NCBI RefSeq assembly: GCF_025567095.1
Contig: NZ_JAOQJH010000012.1
From: Anthropogastromicrobium aceti
GTDB taxonomy: Bacteria; Bacillota; Clostridia; Lachnospirales; Lachnospiraceae
DNA length: 64,000 nt
Reading direction: 5' to 3' (one strand)
Shown here: in pieces, positions 1-7,925 of the stretch
Position numbering within the stretch: position 1 is the stretch's first letter
Layout of the letters: each line of letters begins with the position of its first letter
The notes under the pieces: model-generated
The model's database searches: none
What the model was told of the DNA's origin: nothing
Seen by the model: only the letters and a program-made list of their open reading frames with translations
Position numbers and translations under genes: made by a program

Positions 1-522
1 GGAAAAGAGCTTCATTTTAAGAAATTGATGGACTTTGATACGATTGGTGGAAAGTCAAATAAAAATGGTGCTCGTTTTGATCTGGATGCAATGCATGTTA
101 ATTGGCTTGGACTTTCTCTAAAATGTTATCTTCCAAAATCAGAAAATAGTCTTAGTTATGTATGGGAATCACTGAAAGGAAAAATCAGTTATTGTAATAT
201 AAAACGGCTTATGTTTTCTAGTGGATGGCGATACTATGCAGAGATCGTTGTAAGTGGAGATGCACCGACAAGAGTTTCAATTGGAACATCTACTATGGGA
301 ATTGATCCAGGTGTTTCAACAATAGCTGGTGTTTCAGAAGATGCCTGTGTATTGGAAGAACTGGCTCCGAATGCAATCCAGTATGAGAAAAAAATTCAAA
401 AGATTTCTCAGAGGATGGATCGCTCCAGAAGAATCAGTAACCCAAATAAGTATAACGAAGATGGAACTATCAATCGTTCCAATCGTGATCCATGGAAATA
501 CTCCAAAAACTATGTAAAAATG
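1..522 (+). pseudogene. tnpB: partial tnpB copy 1 (middle portion only)
   Basis: This open frame encodes the middle of a TnpB-like nuclease, from a segment beginning GKELHFKK to YSKNYVKM, where a single N at 523 ends it. It includes the RuvC-I motif GIDPGVSTIAG with its catalytic Asp. It matches 739-1216 closely but not exactly: the D-A variant in VVSGDAPTR versus VVSGAAPTR and several silent changes show that it derives from a different copy of the element. It supplies residues (SNRDPWKYSKNYVKM) that are hidden by the N run in copy 2. It is probably an assembly fragment rather than a biological tandem duplication. Confidence 0.8.
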
Positions 523-523
523 N

Positions 524-1837
524 AAAAGAAAAAATGTCGAAAGAGGAGAAATCGCAAAAGAAAAAATTGGCAAAGCAATTAGCAGCTTGCCGTACCGAAC
601 AGGGACTGTCAAAAGCCTCTTTGGAACACTATATAAAAGTCTGTGGAAAGCAATTTTCAAAACTTCTTTCTTCTCAGCAGGTACAGGCAGAAGCTGATCG
701 TGTATGGTGCGGTGTCGAGAGATGTCTGTTTGGAAACGGAAAAGAGCTTCATTTTAAGAAATTGATGGACTTTGATACGATTGGTGGAAAGTCAAATAAA
801 AATGGTGCCCGTTTTGATCTGGATGCAATGCATGTCAATTGGCTTGGACTTTCTCTAAAATGTTATCTTCCAAAATCAGAAAACAGTCTTAGTTATGTAT
901 GGGAATCACTGAAAGGAAAAATCAGTTATTGTAATATAAAACGGCTTATGTTTTCTAGTGGATGGCGATACTATGCAGAGATTGTTGTAAGTGGGGCTGC
1001 ACCGACAAGAGTTTCAATTGGAACATCTACAATGGGAATTGATCCGGGTGTTTCAACAATAGCCGGTATTTCAGAAGATGCCTGTGTATTGGAAGAACTG
1101 GCTCCGAATGCAATCCAGTATGAGAAAAAAATTCAAAAGATTTCTCAGAGGATGGATCGCTCCAGAAGAATCAGTAACCCAAATAAGTATAACGAAGATG
1201 GAACTATCAATCGTTCNNNNNNNNNNNNNNNNNNNNNNNNNNNCGACTGTTAAAATCATTGTATCGAAAAAAGCATGCTTATATCGTTGACAGTCACAGA
1301 AAACTGTGTAATAAGCTGATAACAATTGCCAGGTATTTTCCAGTGGAAAAGATGCACTTTCAAGCGCTTCAAAAGAAAGCAACGGAAACCAAACGGCAGG
1401 AAAAGAAAACAGAAGTTAAGCAGAAAAATGGCACTGTAAAGGTGATTCGGAAATATAAGCGAAAAAAACGTTTTGGAAGATCCATCAACCGTCGTGCACC
1501 TGCAAGATTTCTGCTTGAATTGAAAAGAAAAGCGGAGGCAGTTGGAGGTGTCTATGCAGAAGTAGATACAAAGGAATTTAAGGCAAGCCAATACAACCAT
1601 GTAACGGATACTTATGAAAAGATTCCATTGACACAAAGAGAAAAGGAGATTGGAAATAGAAAGGTACAAAGAGATTTATATTCGGCATTTTTAATTCGAA
1701 ATGCAGATTTGGATTTTAAACATCCCGACAGAGAAAAATGTGAGTATGAATTTGAACATTTTGCAAACTTGCAGGATCAGTTGATTTTAAAAATGAAGGA
1801 AAGTGGATTGTCGATGAGACAATGTTTTGGATTTTAA
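524..1837 (+). CDS. tnpB: TnpB-like RNA-guided nuclease (copy 2, interrupted by an N run)
   Basis: TnpB proteins are RuvC-type nucleases guided by an omega RNA made from the element's own 3' end. Here the frame is open from 525 (start lost before the N at 523) to 1216, then 27 Ns, then open from 1244 to the stop at 1835-1837. Catalytic residues are visible: RuvC-I Asp in MGIDPGVSTIAG, RuvC-II Glu in FPVEKMHFQAL, RuvC-III Asp in VQRDLYSAFLIRN. The usual CxxC...CxxC zinc finger between motifs II and III is absent; the position reads KASQYNHVTDTYEKIPL. The frame changes across the gap; copy 1 shows at least 44 bases belong there, so the gap is undersized and the gene may be intact in reality. 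The N-terminal start is not present in the window. Confidence 0.82.
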
Positions 1838-2007
1838 GAACATACATAAGGCTTCGGCATAGGTTTTTTGCTGAGAAAGTAGTACACGACGTATGAAATC
1901 CCATCAGCATAAATCCTGAATACTGTGGCTATATTTCAGTCTATAGGGCTGGATGACGCTACAAGAATCTAAGGAATCCCACGGTTTTAACCGTGGGAGT
2001 ATGTCAA
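1838..2007 (+). ncRNA. omega-RNA scaffold / right end of the TnpB element
   Basis: The 170 bases after the tnpB stop are non-coding and end in a strong 7-bp hairpin with loop TTTTAA and the tail AGTATGTCAA. In characterised IS200/IS605 and IS1341-type elements this region, together with the 3' end of tnpB, forms the guide scaffold, and the guide itself is the host DNA just after the right end. By that rule the guide would start at 2008 (GATTGAGCTAATTTGT). The 5' limit of the RNA is not visible and may lie inside tnpB. Confidence 0.7.
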
Positions 2008-2395
2008 GATTGAGCTAATTTGTGATCATGATAAAGAAATTTTTGTAGATGCTGATGAGTTTAAGATATATCAGGTTGTTTACAATTTGATCAATAATGC
2101 GTTAAATTATTCAGGAGATTCAAGACACGTTACCGTGCGTCAGGAGTGTATAGGTGATACTGTGAAGGTATCGGTGCAGGATTTTGGACTGGGTATTGCA
2201 AAGGAGAATTTACCGCTTGTCTGGGAACGCTATTATAAGATAGATAAGGAACACCGGCGAAGCTTTAATGGAAGTGGACTTGGTCTTGCAATTGTGCGAA
2301 AAATTTTAGAACTTCACAATGCACGGTACGGTGTTGACAGTACATTAGGACAAGGAAGTACATTTTGGTTTTGCCTTAAAGTATCAGATGAGTAA
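2008..2395 (+). pseudogene. histidine kinase C-terminal fragment cut by the insertion element
   Basis: From 2008 a frame continues without a start codon: KIELICDHDKEIFVDADEFK, then the HATPase_c boxes. The N box is QVVYNLINNALNYS, the G1 box DFGLGI, and the G2 box GSGLGLAIVRKI. This is the ATP-binding half of a sensor histidine kinase; the sensor, the HAMP or PAS part and the phosphoacceptor His are missing. The frame begins exactly where the element's right end stops, so the gene was most likely broken by the insertion. Sequence left of the element is outside the window. An internal TTG at 2087 could start translation, but the product would lack the N box beginning and is unlikely to be functional. 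Confidence 0.85.
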
Positions 2396-2467
2396 TGAAC
2401 AAATTAGAGCAAAAGATAAAAAGTAAGAATAAAAAATAGAAACGACAATACGAAAAAGGGAGGATAT

Positions 2468-4006
2468 ATGATAGAAGAAAATAAGTCTTCGATGAAAAAC
2501 AGTGTCAGAAGACTAATTATAGCAGGAATTGGTGTATTGATCCAGATTATCTGGGTAGTGGTGCTGGTAATGCGTTTAAACCAGTATTCACAAATTATTA
2601 CATTATTAACAGTAGCTATTGAGCTTGTGCTTGTGTTAGCTGTATATAGTATGGATACCAATTCTGCGTTTAAATTGCCATGGATTATACTTATTACAGT
2701 GGCTCCCATTGTTGGAATATGCGTTTTCTTTTTGTTTGGACGATCAGGGGCAACAAAAAAAGTGCGAGCACGTTATCGTAAAATTGATCAGCAATTGTTT
2801 GCATATCTTAATCAGGATGAACAGATTATTGATGAACTTTCAAAAAAGGATGAGCGGCTTGCAAATGACTTTAAATATTTGTGGAAATGTGCATCAAGTC
2901 CTGTTTACAAAAATACAGATGTGAAGTATTATGGAGATACCTGTGATGCAATGGCGGCTCAGCTAGAAGATATGATGCAGGCAAAAAAGTTTATCTTTTT
3001 GGAGTACCATGCGATTGAGATGGCAGAGTCTTTTCAGGCATTGCGCAAGGTTTTGATGGCAAAGGCAAGAGAAGGCGTAGAAATTCGTATTTTGTATGAT
3101 GATGCCGGCTGTATAGGATTTTTAAATCCACGTTTTATCAAATACATGGAAAGTATGGGGATTCAGTGTCGTGTGTTTAACCCGATTATGCCGGTGCTTA
3201 ATATTTTCATGAATAATCGTGATCACAGAAAGATTACCGTTATTGATGGAAAGGTTGCTTACACGGGAGGCTATAATTTAGCAGATGAATATTTTAATAT
3301 CACGCATCCGTATGGGCAGTGGAAGGACAGTGGAATACGTTTTGAGGGAGATGCTGTGCAAACGGCAACTATTCTGTTTCTGGAAATGTGGAATGCACTT
3401 AGAGAACAAGATGTCGATATTGAAAAGTATCTTCCAGTATATCCTTATAAAGCAAAGGAACAGGGCTTTTTTGCGCTTTACGGTGATAGTCCGCTTGATA
3501 AGGAACCAGCAGGTGAAAATGTTTATATGAATCTGCTGCGTCATGCAAAAAAATATATTTATTTTACGACACCATATTTGATTCTAAGCGATGAGATGAC
3601 AAGAGAGCTCACTGGAGCAGCAAAGCGCGGTGTTGATGTGCGAATTATTACACCTGGCATTCCTGATAAAAAAACAATTTTTCAGGTAACAAAATCGTAT
3701 TATCCGCAGCTCTTAAAGCATGGTGTTAAGATTTATGAATATACGCCAGGCTTCATGCATGAAAAGCAATGTATCTGCGATGGAGAGATTGTTGTAGTGG
3801 GAACGATCAATCTTGATTTCAGAAGTTTGTATCTTCATTTTGAAAATGCAGCGCTTTTTTGTGGGTATGAAGCAGTTTCTCATGTAAAGGAAGATTTTGA
3901 CGCACTATTTCCAATCTGCAAGGATATGTCAAAGGAGCCATCTGAAAGGACAAGACGCCTTCGCTTATCACAGCTGATATTAAGGTTATTCTCACCTCTT
4001 ATGTAA
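2468..4006 (+). CDS. cls: cardiolipin synthase (phospholipase D superfamily)
   Basis: The 512-residue protein would condense two phosphatidylglycerols into cardiolipin at the membrane. Two hydrophobic N-terminal segments (about residues 12-35 and 43-78, the second possibly split) precede two PLD phosphodiesterase motifs of the HxKxxxxD type: DHRKITVIDGKVAYTGG and MHEKQCICDGEIVVVGT. Length and layout match bacterial Cls. The start follows a good ribosome binding site (AGGGAGG at 2457-2463). A GC-rich hairpin at 4028-4050 is the likely terminator. It lies between the broken histidine kinase and the GH42 gene without an obvious operon partner. Confidence 0.93.
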   Translation: MIEENKSSMKNSVRRLIIAGIGVLIQIIWVVVLVMRLNQYSQIITLLTVAIELVLVLAVYSMDTNSAFKLPWIILITVAPIVGICVFFLFGRSGATKKVRARYRKIDQQLFAYLNQDEQIIDELSKKDERLANDFKYLWKCASSPVYKNTDVKYYGDTCDAMAAQLEDMMQAKKFIFLEYHAIEMAESFQALRKVLMAKAREGVEIRILYDDAGCIGFLNPRFIKYMESMGIQCRVFNPIMPVLNIFMNNRDHRKITVIDGKVAYTGGYNLADEYFNITHPYGQWKDSGIRFEGDAVQTATILFLEMWNALREQDVDIEKYLPVYPYKAKEQGFFALYGDSPLDKEPAGENVYMNLLRHAKKYIYFTTPYLILSDEMTRELTGAAKRGVDVRIITPGIPDKKTIFQVTKSYYPQLLKHGVKIYEYTPGFMHEKQCICDGEIVVVGTINLDFRSLYLHFENAALFCGYEAVSHVKEDFDALFPICKDMSKEPSERTRRLRLSQLILRLFSPLM

Positions 4007-4027
4007 TAACACTATATAAATGAGGCG

Positions 4028-4050
4028 GGGGTCAAAAGGTATTTTGCCCC
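4028..4050 (+). terminator. hairpin after cardiolipin synthase
   Basis: GGGG-T-CAAAA closes on TTTTG-CCCC around a GGTA loop, 9 paired bases with one bulged T. No T tract follows on the plus strand, so termination efficiency is uncertain. It abuts an inverted copy of the small repeat at 4064. Confidence 0.5.
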
Positions 4051-4063
4051 AACTGATATCCAC

Positions 4064-4097
4064 GAATTGCTCCGTTGCTATGCAACTTTCGCAATTC
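4064..4097 (-). repeat. small dispersed stem-loop (family C), inverted copy
   Basis: Read on the minus strand: GAATTGC, an unpaired GAAA, GTTGC, loop ATA, GCAAC, unpaired GGA, GCAATTC. The same layout occurs at 29226-29259 and 42580-42613. Further along the minus strand it is flanked by a remnant of the family B tail (CGAATCCGAATG), which runs into the N gap at 4116. Confidence 0.7.
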
Positions 4098-4115
4098 TAA
4101 AAACATTCGGATTCG

Positions 4116-4427
4116 NNNNNNNNNNNNNNNNNNNNNNNNNNNNNNNNNNNNNNNNNNNNNNNNNNNNNNNNNNNNNNNNNNNNNNNNNNNNNNNNNNNNN
4201 NNNNNNNNNNNNNNNNNNNNNNNNNNNNNNNNNNNNNNNNNNNNNNNNNNNNNNNNNNNNNNNNNNNNNNNNNNNNNNNNNNNNNNNNNNNNNNNNNNNN
4301 NNNNNNNNNNNNNNNNNNNNNNNNNNNNNNNNNNNNNNNNNNNNNNNNNNNNNNNNNNNNNNNNNNNNNNNNNNNNNNNNNNNNNNNNNNNNNNNNNNNN
4401 NNNNNNNNNNNNNNNNNNNNNNNNNNN
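4116..4427. other. assembly gap of 312 N
   Basis: No sequence is available. The left edge stops inside a dispersed repeat (reverse complement of CGAATCCGAATG, also at 29209-29220), which probably broke the assembly. The right edge resumes inside the GH42 gene, so the gap hides the rest of the repeat, the promoter and the N-terminus of that gene. Confidence 0.95.
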
Positions 4428-4428
4428 T

Positions 4429-6357
4429 ATTAAAATGATGAAAAAGGCAGGAGTAAACACTGCAACAGTCGGTGTATTTTCCTGGTCTACACTTGAGCCG
4501 CAGGAAGGAAACTTCCAGTTTGGATGGCTTCATGATATCATGGATAAATTATATGAAAATGGTATTTATACTGTTTTGGCAACGCCGACAGGAGCCAGAC
4601 CGGCATGGATGGATGAAAAATATCCGTCCGTTCTTCGCGTCGAGAAAGATGGACGCAGAAATCATCACAGCGGCAGACACAATCACTGCATGAGTTCTTT
4701 AGAATACCGTTCACTTGTTGAGAAGATGGATACAAAGCTTGCGCAGGAATTTGGAAATCATCCAGGACTCATTTTATGGCATATTTCAAATGAGTTTGGA
4801 GGAGAGTGCTATTGTGAAAACTGTAAAAAGCGGTTTCAGGAATATTTAAGAGAGAAGTATCACAATAACATTGAAGAACTGAATAAGCAGTGGTGGACCT
4901 CCTTCTGGAGCCGCCGTTTTGACTCTTTTGAGCAGATAGAGCCGCCGTATGACAATGGAGAGCATTCTATTCTGGGATTAAATTTGGATTGGAAGCGTTT
5001 TAACTCCTGGAATATGAAAGATTACCTTGCATTTGAGCGCAGAATTTTAAAGAAGTATACGCCTCAGGTTCCAGCAACAGCAAACTTTATGAAGCTGTTT
5101 GAGCAGTTAGATTATGTGGATCTGGCAAAGGAGATTGATATTATTTCGTGGGATGGTTATCCGAGCTGGAATAATGATTATGAGACACCGGCAGATACTG
5201 CGGCAGAGCTTAGCTTTGATCATACAGTTATGAGAAGCTTAAAGAAGGATAAGCCATTTATGCTGATGGAGAGCACACCAAGTCTTGTTAACTGGCATTC
5301 TGTAAATAAATTAAAGCGTCCGGGCATCCTTCGCGCAAGCAGCATTCAGACAATTGGCTGTGGAAGCGATACAGTTCAGTATTTCCAGTGGAGAAAAGGT
5401 CGCGGTGCAGCGGAACAGTTCCATGGCGCTGTTGTAGATCATCTTGGAAGAGATGACACAAGAGTATTCAAAGAAGTATCAGAGGTTGGAGAAATTTTAA
5501 AGAAGCTGGCACCAGTTACAGGTTCAAAGGTAACGTCAAAGGCTGCTGTTCTTTTTGATTGGAGCAACCGTTGGGCGATTAAGGACATGCAGGGCATGGC
5601 GCGTGATACGAAAAATTATGAGAAGGAAGTACGCAAATTTTACAATATTCATTTAAAGAAGGGCATCAATGCAGATATAGTATTCCCACTTGAGGATTTG
5701 TCTTCATACAGTCTTGTTGTACTGCCAATGTATTATGCTGTATCCAAGGAGGCTGGTGAATGGTTAAAGGAATATGTAAAAAATGGCGGAACAGTAGTGG
5801 CAACATATCTGACTGCATATGTAAATGAAAATACGCTGGCATACTTAGGCGGATTTCCGGGCGCAGGTCTTGGAGAAGTCTTTGGTCTGTATGCTGAAGA
5901 GCTTGACACATTATATCCAACGGATTCAAATGCAGTTTTGATGAAGGATGGAAACAAGGCTTTAGTAAAGGATTACTGTGAGTTGATTAAGCTTACAGGG
6001 GCAGAAGTTCTTGGTACATACGAGAGCGATTTCTATGCAGGTATGCCGGCAGTAACTGTACACTCCTATGGAAAGGGAAAGGCATATTATATTGGAACGA
6101 GAATGGAAGAGGCGGATCTGATTAAATTCTTTACACCAATCTGGTCAGAATGCGGTATTAAGGAAAAAGAGCTTCCAGAGGGAGTAGAGTATCTGACACG
6201 TACAGCAGAAGATGGCAGCACCTTTGATTTCTATGTCAACTATAACGCAACGCCTGCAACTGTTCAGTTGGCAAAAGATGGAACTAATCTTTTAAACGGC
6301 GAGGCAGTAAGCGGCAAGGTTGAGATCTTACCATTTAATGCAGTTGTTGTAAAGTAA
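4429..6357 (+). CDS. beta-galactosidase, glycoside hydrolase family 42 (N-terminus lost in gap)
   Basis: GH42 enzymes hydrolyse beta-galactosides with retention, usually in the cytoplasm on imported oligosaccharides. The visible 642 residues begin at KMMKKAGVNTATVGVFSWSTLEP, a typical early beta-strand of the barrel, so only a few dozen residues are missing. The acid/base Glu is in WHISNEFGGEC and the nucleophile Glu in FMLMESTPSLVNW. The cysteines in CYCENC fit the metal-binding cluster found in many GH42 members. The trimerisation domain (LFDWSNRWA onward) and a C-terminal beta domain follow. No transporter or regulator is adjacent, so the natural substrate cannot be inferred from context. 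Confidence 0.92.
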   Translation: MKMMKKAGVNTATVGVFSWSTLEPQEGNFQFGWLHDIMDKLYENGIYTVLATPTGARPAWMDEKYPSVLRVEKDGRRNHHSGRHNHCMSSLEYRSLVEKMDTKLAQEFGNHPGLILWHISNEFGGECYCENCKKRFQEYLREKYHNNIEELNKQWWTSFWSRRFDSFEQIEPPYDNGEHSILGLNLDWKRFNSWNMKDYLAFERRILKKYTPQVPATANFMKLFEQLDYVDLAKEIDIISWDGYPSWNNDYETPADTAAELSFDHTVMRSLKKDKPFMLMESTPSLVNWHSVNKLKRPGILRASSIQTIGCGSDTVQYFQWRKGRGAAEQFHGAVVDHLGRDDTRVFKEVSEVGEILKKLAPVTGSKVTSKAAVLFDWSNRWAIKDMQGMARDTKNYEKEVRKFYNIHLKKGINADIVFPLEDLSSYSLVVLPMYYAVSKEAGEWLKEYVKNGGTVVATYLTAYVNENTLAYLGGFPGAGLGEVFGLYAEELDTLYPTDSNAVLMKDGNKALVKDYCELIKLTGAEVLGTYESDFYAGMPAVTVHSYGKGKAYYIGTRMEEADLIKFFTPIWSECGIKEKELPEGVEYLTRTAEDGSTFDFYVNYNATPATVQLAKDGTNLLNGEAVSGKVEILPFNAVVVK

Positions 6358-6376
6358 GCAATTGTGAGGTTTTGAG

Positions 6377-6604
6377 ATGAGAAAAGAATTGTTTCATATG
6401 GAGCGAGATGTCTTAAATATAGGAGATAGTGTGACGATCATTGAGGGACAGCTTCCGTTTTCGTATTACTATACAATTGTTCCGGCGCTGGCTATGTCCA
6501 AAAATTATAAGAATGCGGAGCGCATTAAAAGCCGTGAGGGCAAAGTTGTTTCAAAGGAACGAAAGGGCAGTACGTTTGAAATCTATGTTGAGTTTGAAAA
6601 CTAA
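6377..6604 (+). CDS. small protein of unknown function
   Basis: The 75-residue frame starts 19 bases after the GH42 stop, with a GAGG at 6366-6369 as a plausible ribosome binding site; an ATG at 6398 is an alternative. I do not recognise the family. The sequence is soluble and mixed-charge, with a predicted beta-rich pattern (GDSVTIIEGQLPFSYYYTI ... GKVVSKERKGSTFEIYVEFE) that resembles a small SH3-like barrel. Spacing suggests co-transcription with the GH42 gene. It could also be a spurious ORF, but codon usage resembles that of the neighbours. Confidence 0.55.
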   Translation: MRKELFHMERDVLNIGDSVTIIEGQLPFSYYYTIVPALAMSKNYKNAERIKSREGKVVSKERKGSTFEIYVEFEN

Positions 6605-6683
6605 TTGTTTTGTAGGAATTGAACGGTGCACATAAATAAAGAGCACAAAAATTTTGCAATTATGCAGAAATTTGTTTTAGGAC

Positions 6684-6821
6684 TTGAAAAAATAATTTAT
6701 CCATGGTACTATATTTTAGATAACAACAAAATTCAAGGCGATGTACCGCCTGGATAGAGAATTGCGGACGGTGCACGTATGTGTACCGTCTTTATTTTTG
6801 GCGAAAGGGCATGGTGAACCA
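6684..6821 (+). promoter_or_regulatory. carAB promoter and structured leader
   Basis: A promoter is visible: TTGAAA (6684-6689), 17 bases, TACTAT (6707-6712). The leader of about 100 bases contains a short GGCG/CGCC hairpin (6737-6750), an alternative CCGC/GCGG pairing (6746-6749 with 6764-6767) and then a terminator hairpin before carA. This is the layout of transcription attenuation. Which ligand or protein controls it is not clear: I do not see a convincing PyrR binding loop. Confidence 0.6.
6767..6799 (+). terminator. intrinsic terminator in the carAB leader (attenuator)
   Basis: GACGGTGCAC pairs with GTGTACCGTC (10 bp, one G-T pair) around GTAT, followed by TTTATTTTT. It sits 23 bases upstream of the carA start, so read-through must be possible for expression. 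Confidence 0.7.
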
Positions 6822-7901
6822 ATGAAGGCATTTCTAATTTTAGAGGATGGACATGTATTTACAGGTACAGCGATTGGCGCAGATAAAGAAATCATCAGTG
6901 AGATTGTTTTTAATACTTCAATGACAGGCTACCTAGAGGTACTTACAGATCCTTCTTATGCGGGTCAGGCTGTTGTAATGACTTATCCGCTGATCGGTAA
7001 TTATGGAATCTGTTATGAGGATATGGAGTCAAAGCGTCCGTGGCCGGATGGCTATATTGTACGTGAGTTGTCCCGTATGCCAAGCAACTTCAGAAGTCAG
7101 GGAACTATTCAGGAGTTTCTTGAGAAAAATGAAATTCCAGGAATCTGTGGAATTGATACTAGAGCATTGACACAGCTTTTGCGTGAGAAGGGAACCATGA
7201 ATGGTATGATTACACGCAGAGAGGATTTTGACTTGGAGGAGATCCTTCCAAAGCTTAAGGCATATTCCCCGACTGGCGTAGTAATGGCAACTACATGTAA
7301 AGAAAGAGAAGTATTGCCGGGAGATGGCTACAAGGTAGCACTTCTTGATCTTGGCGCAAAGAAAAATATTGGCGACTCACTGCATAAGAGAGGTTGTGAA
7401 GTTACCATTTATCCTGCTGACACAAAAGCAGAGGATATTCTTGCAGCAAATCCTGATGGCATTATGCTTTCAAACGGTCCTGGAGACCCGAAGGAGTGTA
7501 CAGAGATCATTAAGGAGATCAAAAAGCTGTATGATTCTAACGTTCCGATTTTTGCAATTTGTCTTGGCCATCAGCTGATGGCACTGGCAAATGGTCTTGA
7601 TACACATAAGATGAAATATGGTCATCGCGGCGGCAATCATCCGGTAAAGGATTTAAAGACAGGAAGAGTTTATATTACCTCTCAAAATCATGGCTATGTT
7701 GTAGATACCGACAAGCTTGATCCAAAGGTTGCTGTGCCGGCATTTGTAAATGTAAATGATGGAACAAATGAGGGTCTTTCTTATACAGGAAAGAATATTT
7801 TTACAGTTCAGTATCATCCGGAGGCTTGCCCGGGACCGCAGGACAGTGCGTACCTGTTTGACAGGTTTTTGGATATGATGGCAGCAGAAAAAAATAAATA
7901 A
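6822..7901 (+). CDS. carA: carbamoyl-phosphate synthase small (glutaminase) subunit
   Basis: CarA hydrolyses glutamine and channels ammonia to CarB for carbamoyl phosphate, the precursor of pyrimidines and arginine. The 359-residue product starting MKAFLILEDGHVFTG has the N-terminal CarA domain with GNYGICYEDMES, and a class I glutamine amidotransferase domain with the nucleophile Cys in FAICLGHQLMALA and the His/Glu pair in VQYHPEACPGP. I chose ATG 6822 because the family begins there; the longer frame from 6741 runs through the attenuator hairpin. The ribosome binding site (GAAAGGG, about 6804-6810) is weak. carB follows after 24 bases. Confidence 0.96.
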   Translation: MKAFLILEDGHVFTGTAIGADKEIISEIVFNTSMTGYLEVLTDPSYAGQAVVMTYPLIGNYGICYEDMESKRPWPDGYIVRELSRMPSNFRSQGTIQEFLEKNEIPGICGIDTRALTQLLREKGTMNGMITRREDFDLEEILPKLKAYSPTGVVMATTCKEREVLPGDGYKVALLDLGAKKNIGDSLHKRGCEVTIYPADTKAEDILAANPDGIMLSNGPGDPKECTEIIKEIKKLYDSNVPIFAICLGHQLMALANGLDTHKMKYGHRGGNHPVKDLKTGRVYITSQNHGYVVDTDKLDPKVAVPAFVNVNDGTNEGLSYTGKNIFTVQYHPEACPGPQDSAYLFDRFLDMMAAEKNK

Positions 7902-7925
7902 TAGACGACAGGAGGAAACACAGCA

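Larger units (their letters stand above)
1..2007 (+). mobile_element. IS200/IS605-superfamily element carrying TnpB, right end at about 2007, assembled as two partial copies
   Basis: The stretch holds TnpB-like coding sequence followed by a non-coding right end that finishes in the hairpin CCCACGG-TTTTAA-CCGTGGG (1978-1997) and AGTATGTCAA. A hairpin followed by TCAA is the usual right end of elements carrying tnpB. Immediately after it an unrelated reading frame, a histidine kinase, begins. No tnpA (Y1 transposase) and no left end are visible; the window opens inside the element. Sequence 1-522 is repeated with scattered substitutions at about 739-1216, so two element copies were joined or one was mis-scaffolded. 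The transposition boundary at 2007 is inferred from the hairpin and the frame resumption at 2008; the target-side motif is not visible. Confidence 0.85.

Noticed and set aside
1..1837. Nuclease-dead TnpB (TldR-type repressor)
   Set aside because: The three RuvC acidic residues are recognisable, so there is no evidence of a dead nuclease.
4032..4533. ORFs running through the N gap in several frames
   Set aside because: They are open only because N stretches contain no stops. Only the GH42 frame has real sequence support.
6719..6766. PyrR binding loop in the carAB leader
   Set aside because: CTGGATAGAGAATT resembles the loop only loosely; the consensus is not met, so only an unspecified attenuator is claimed.
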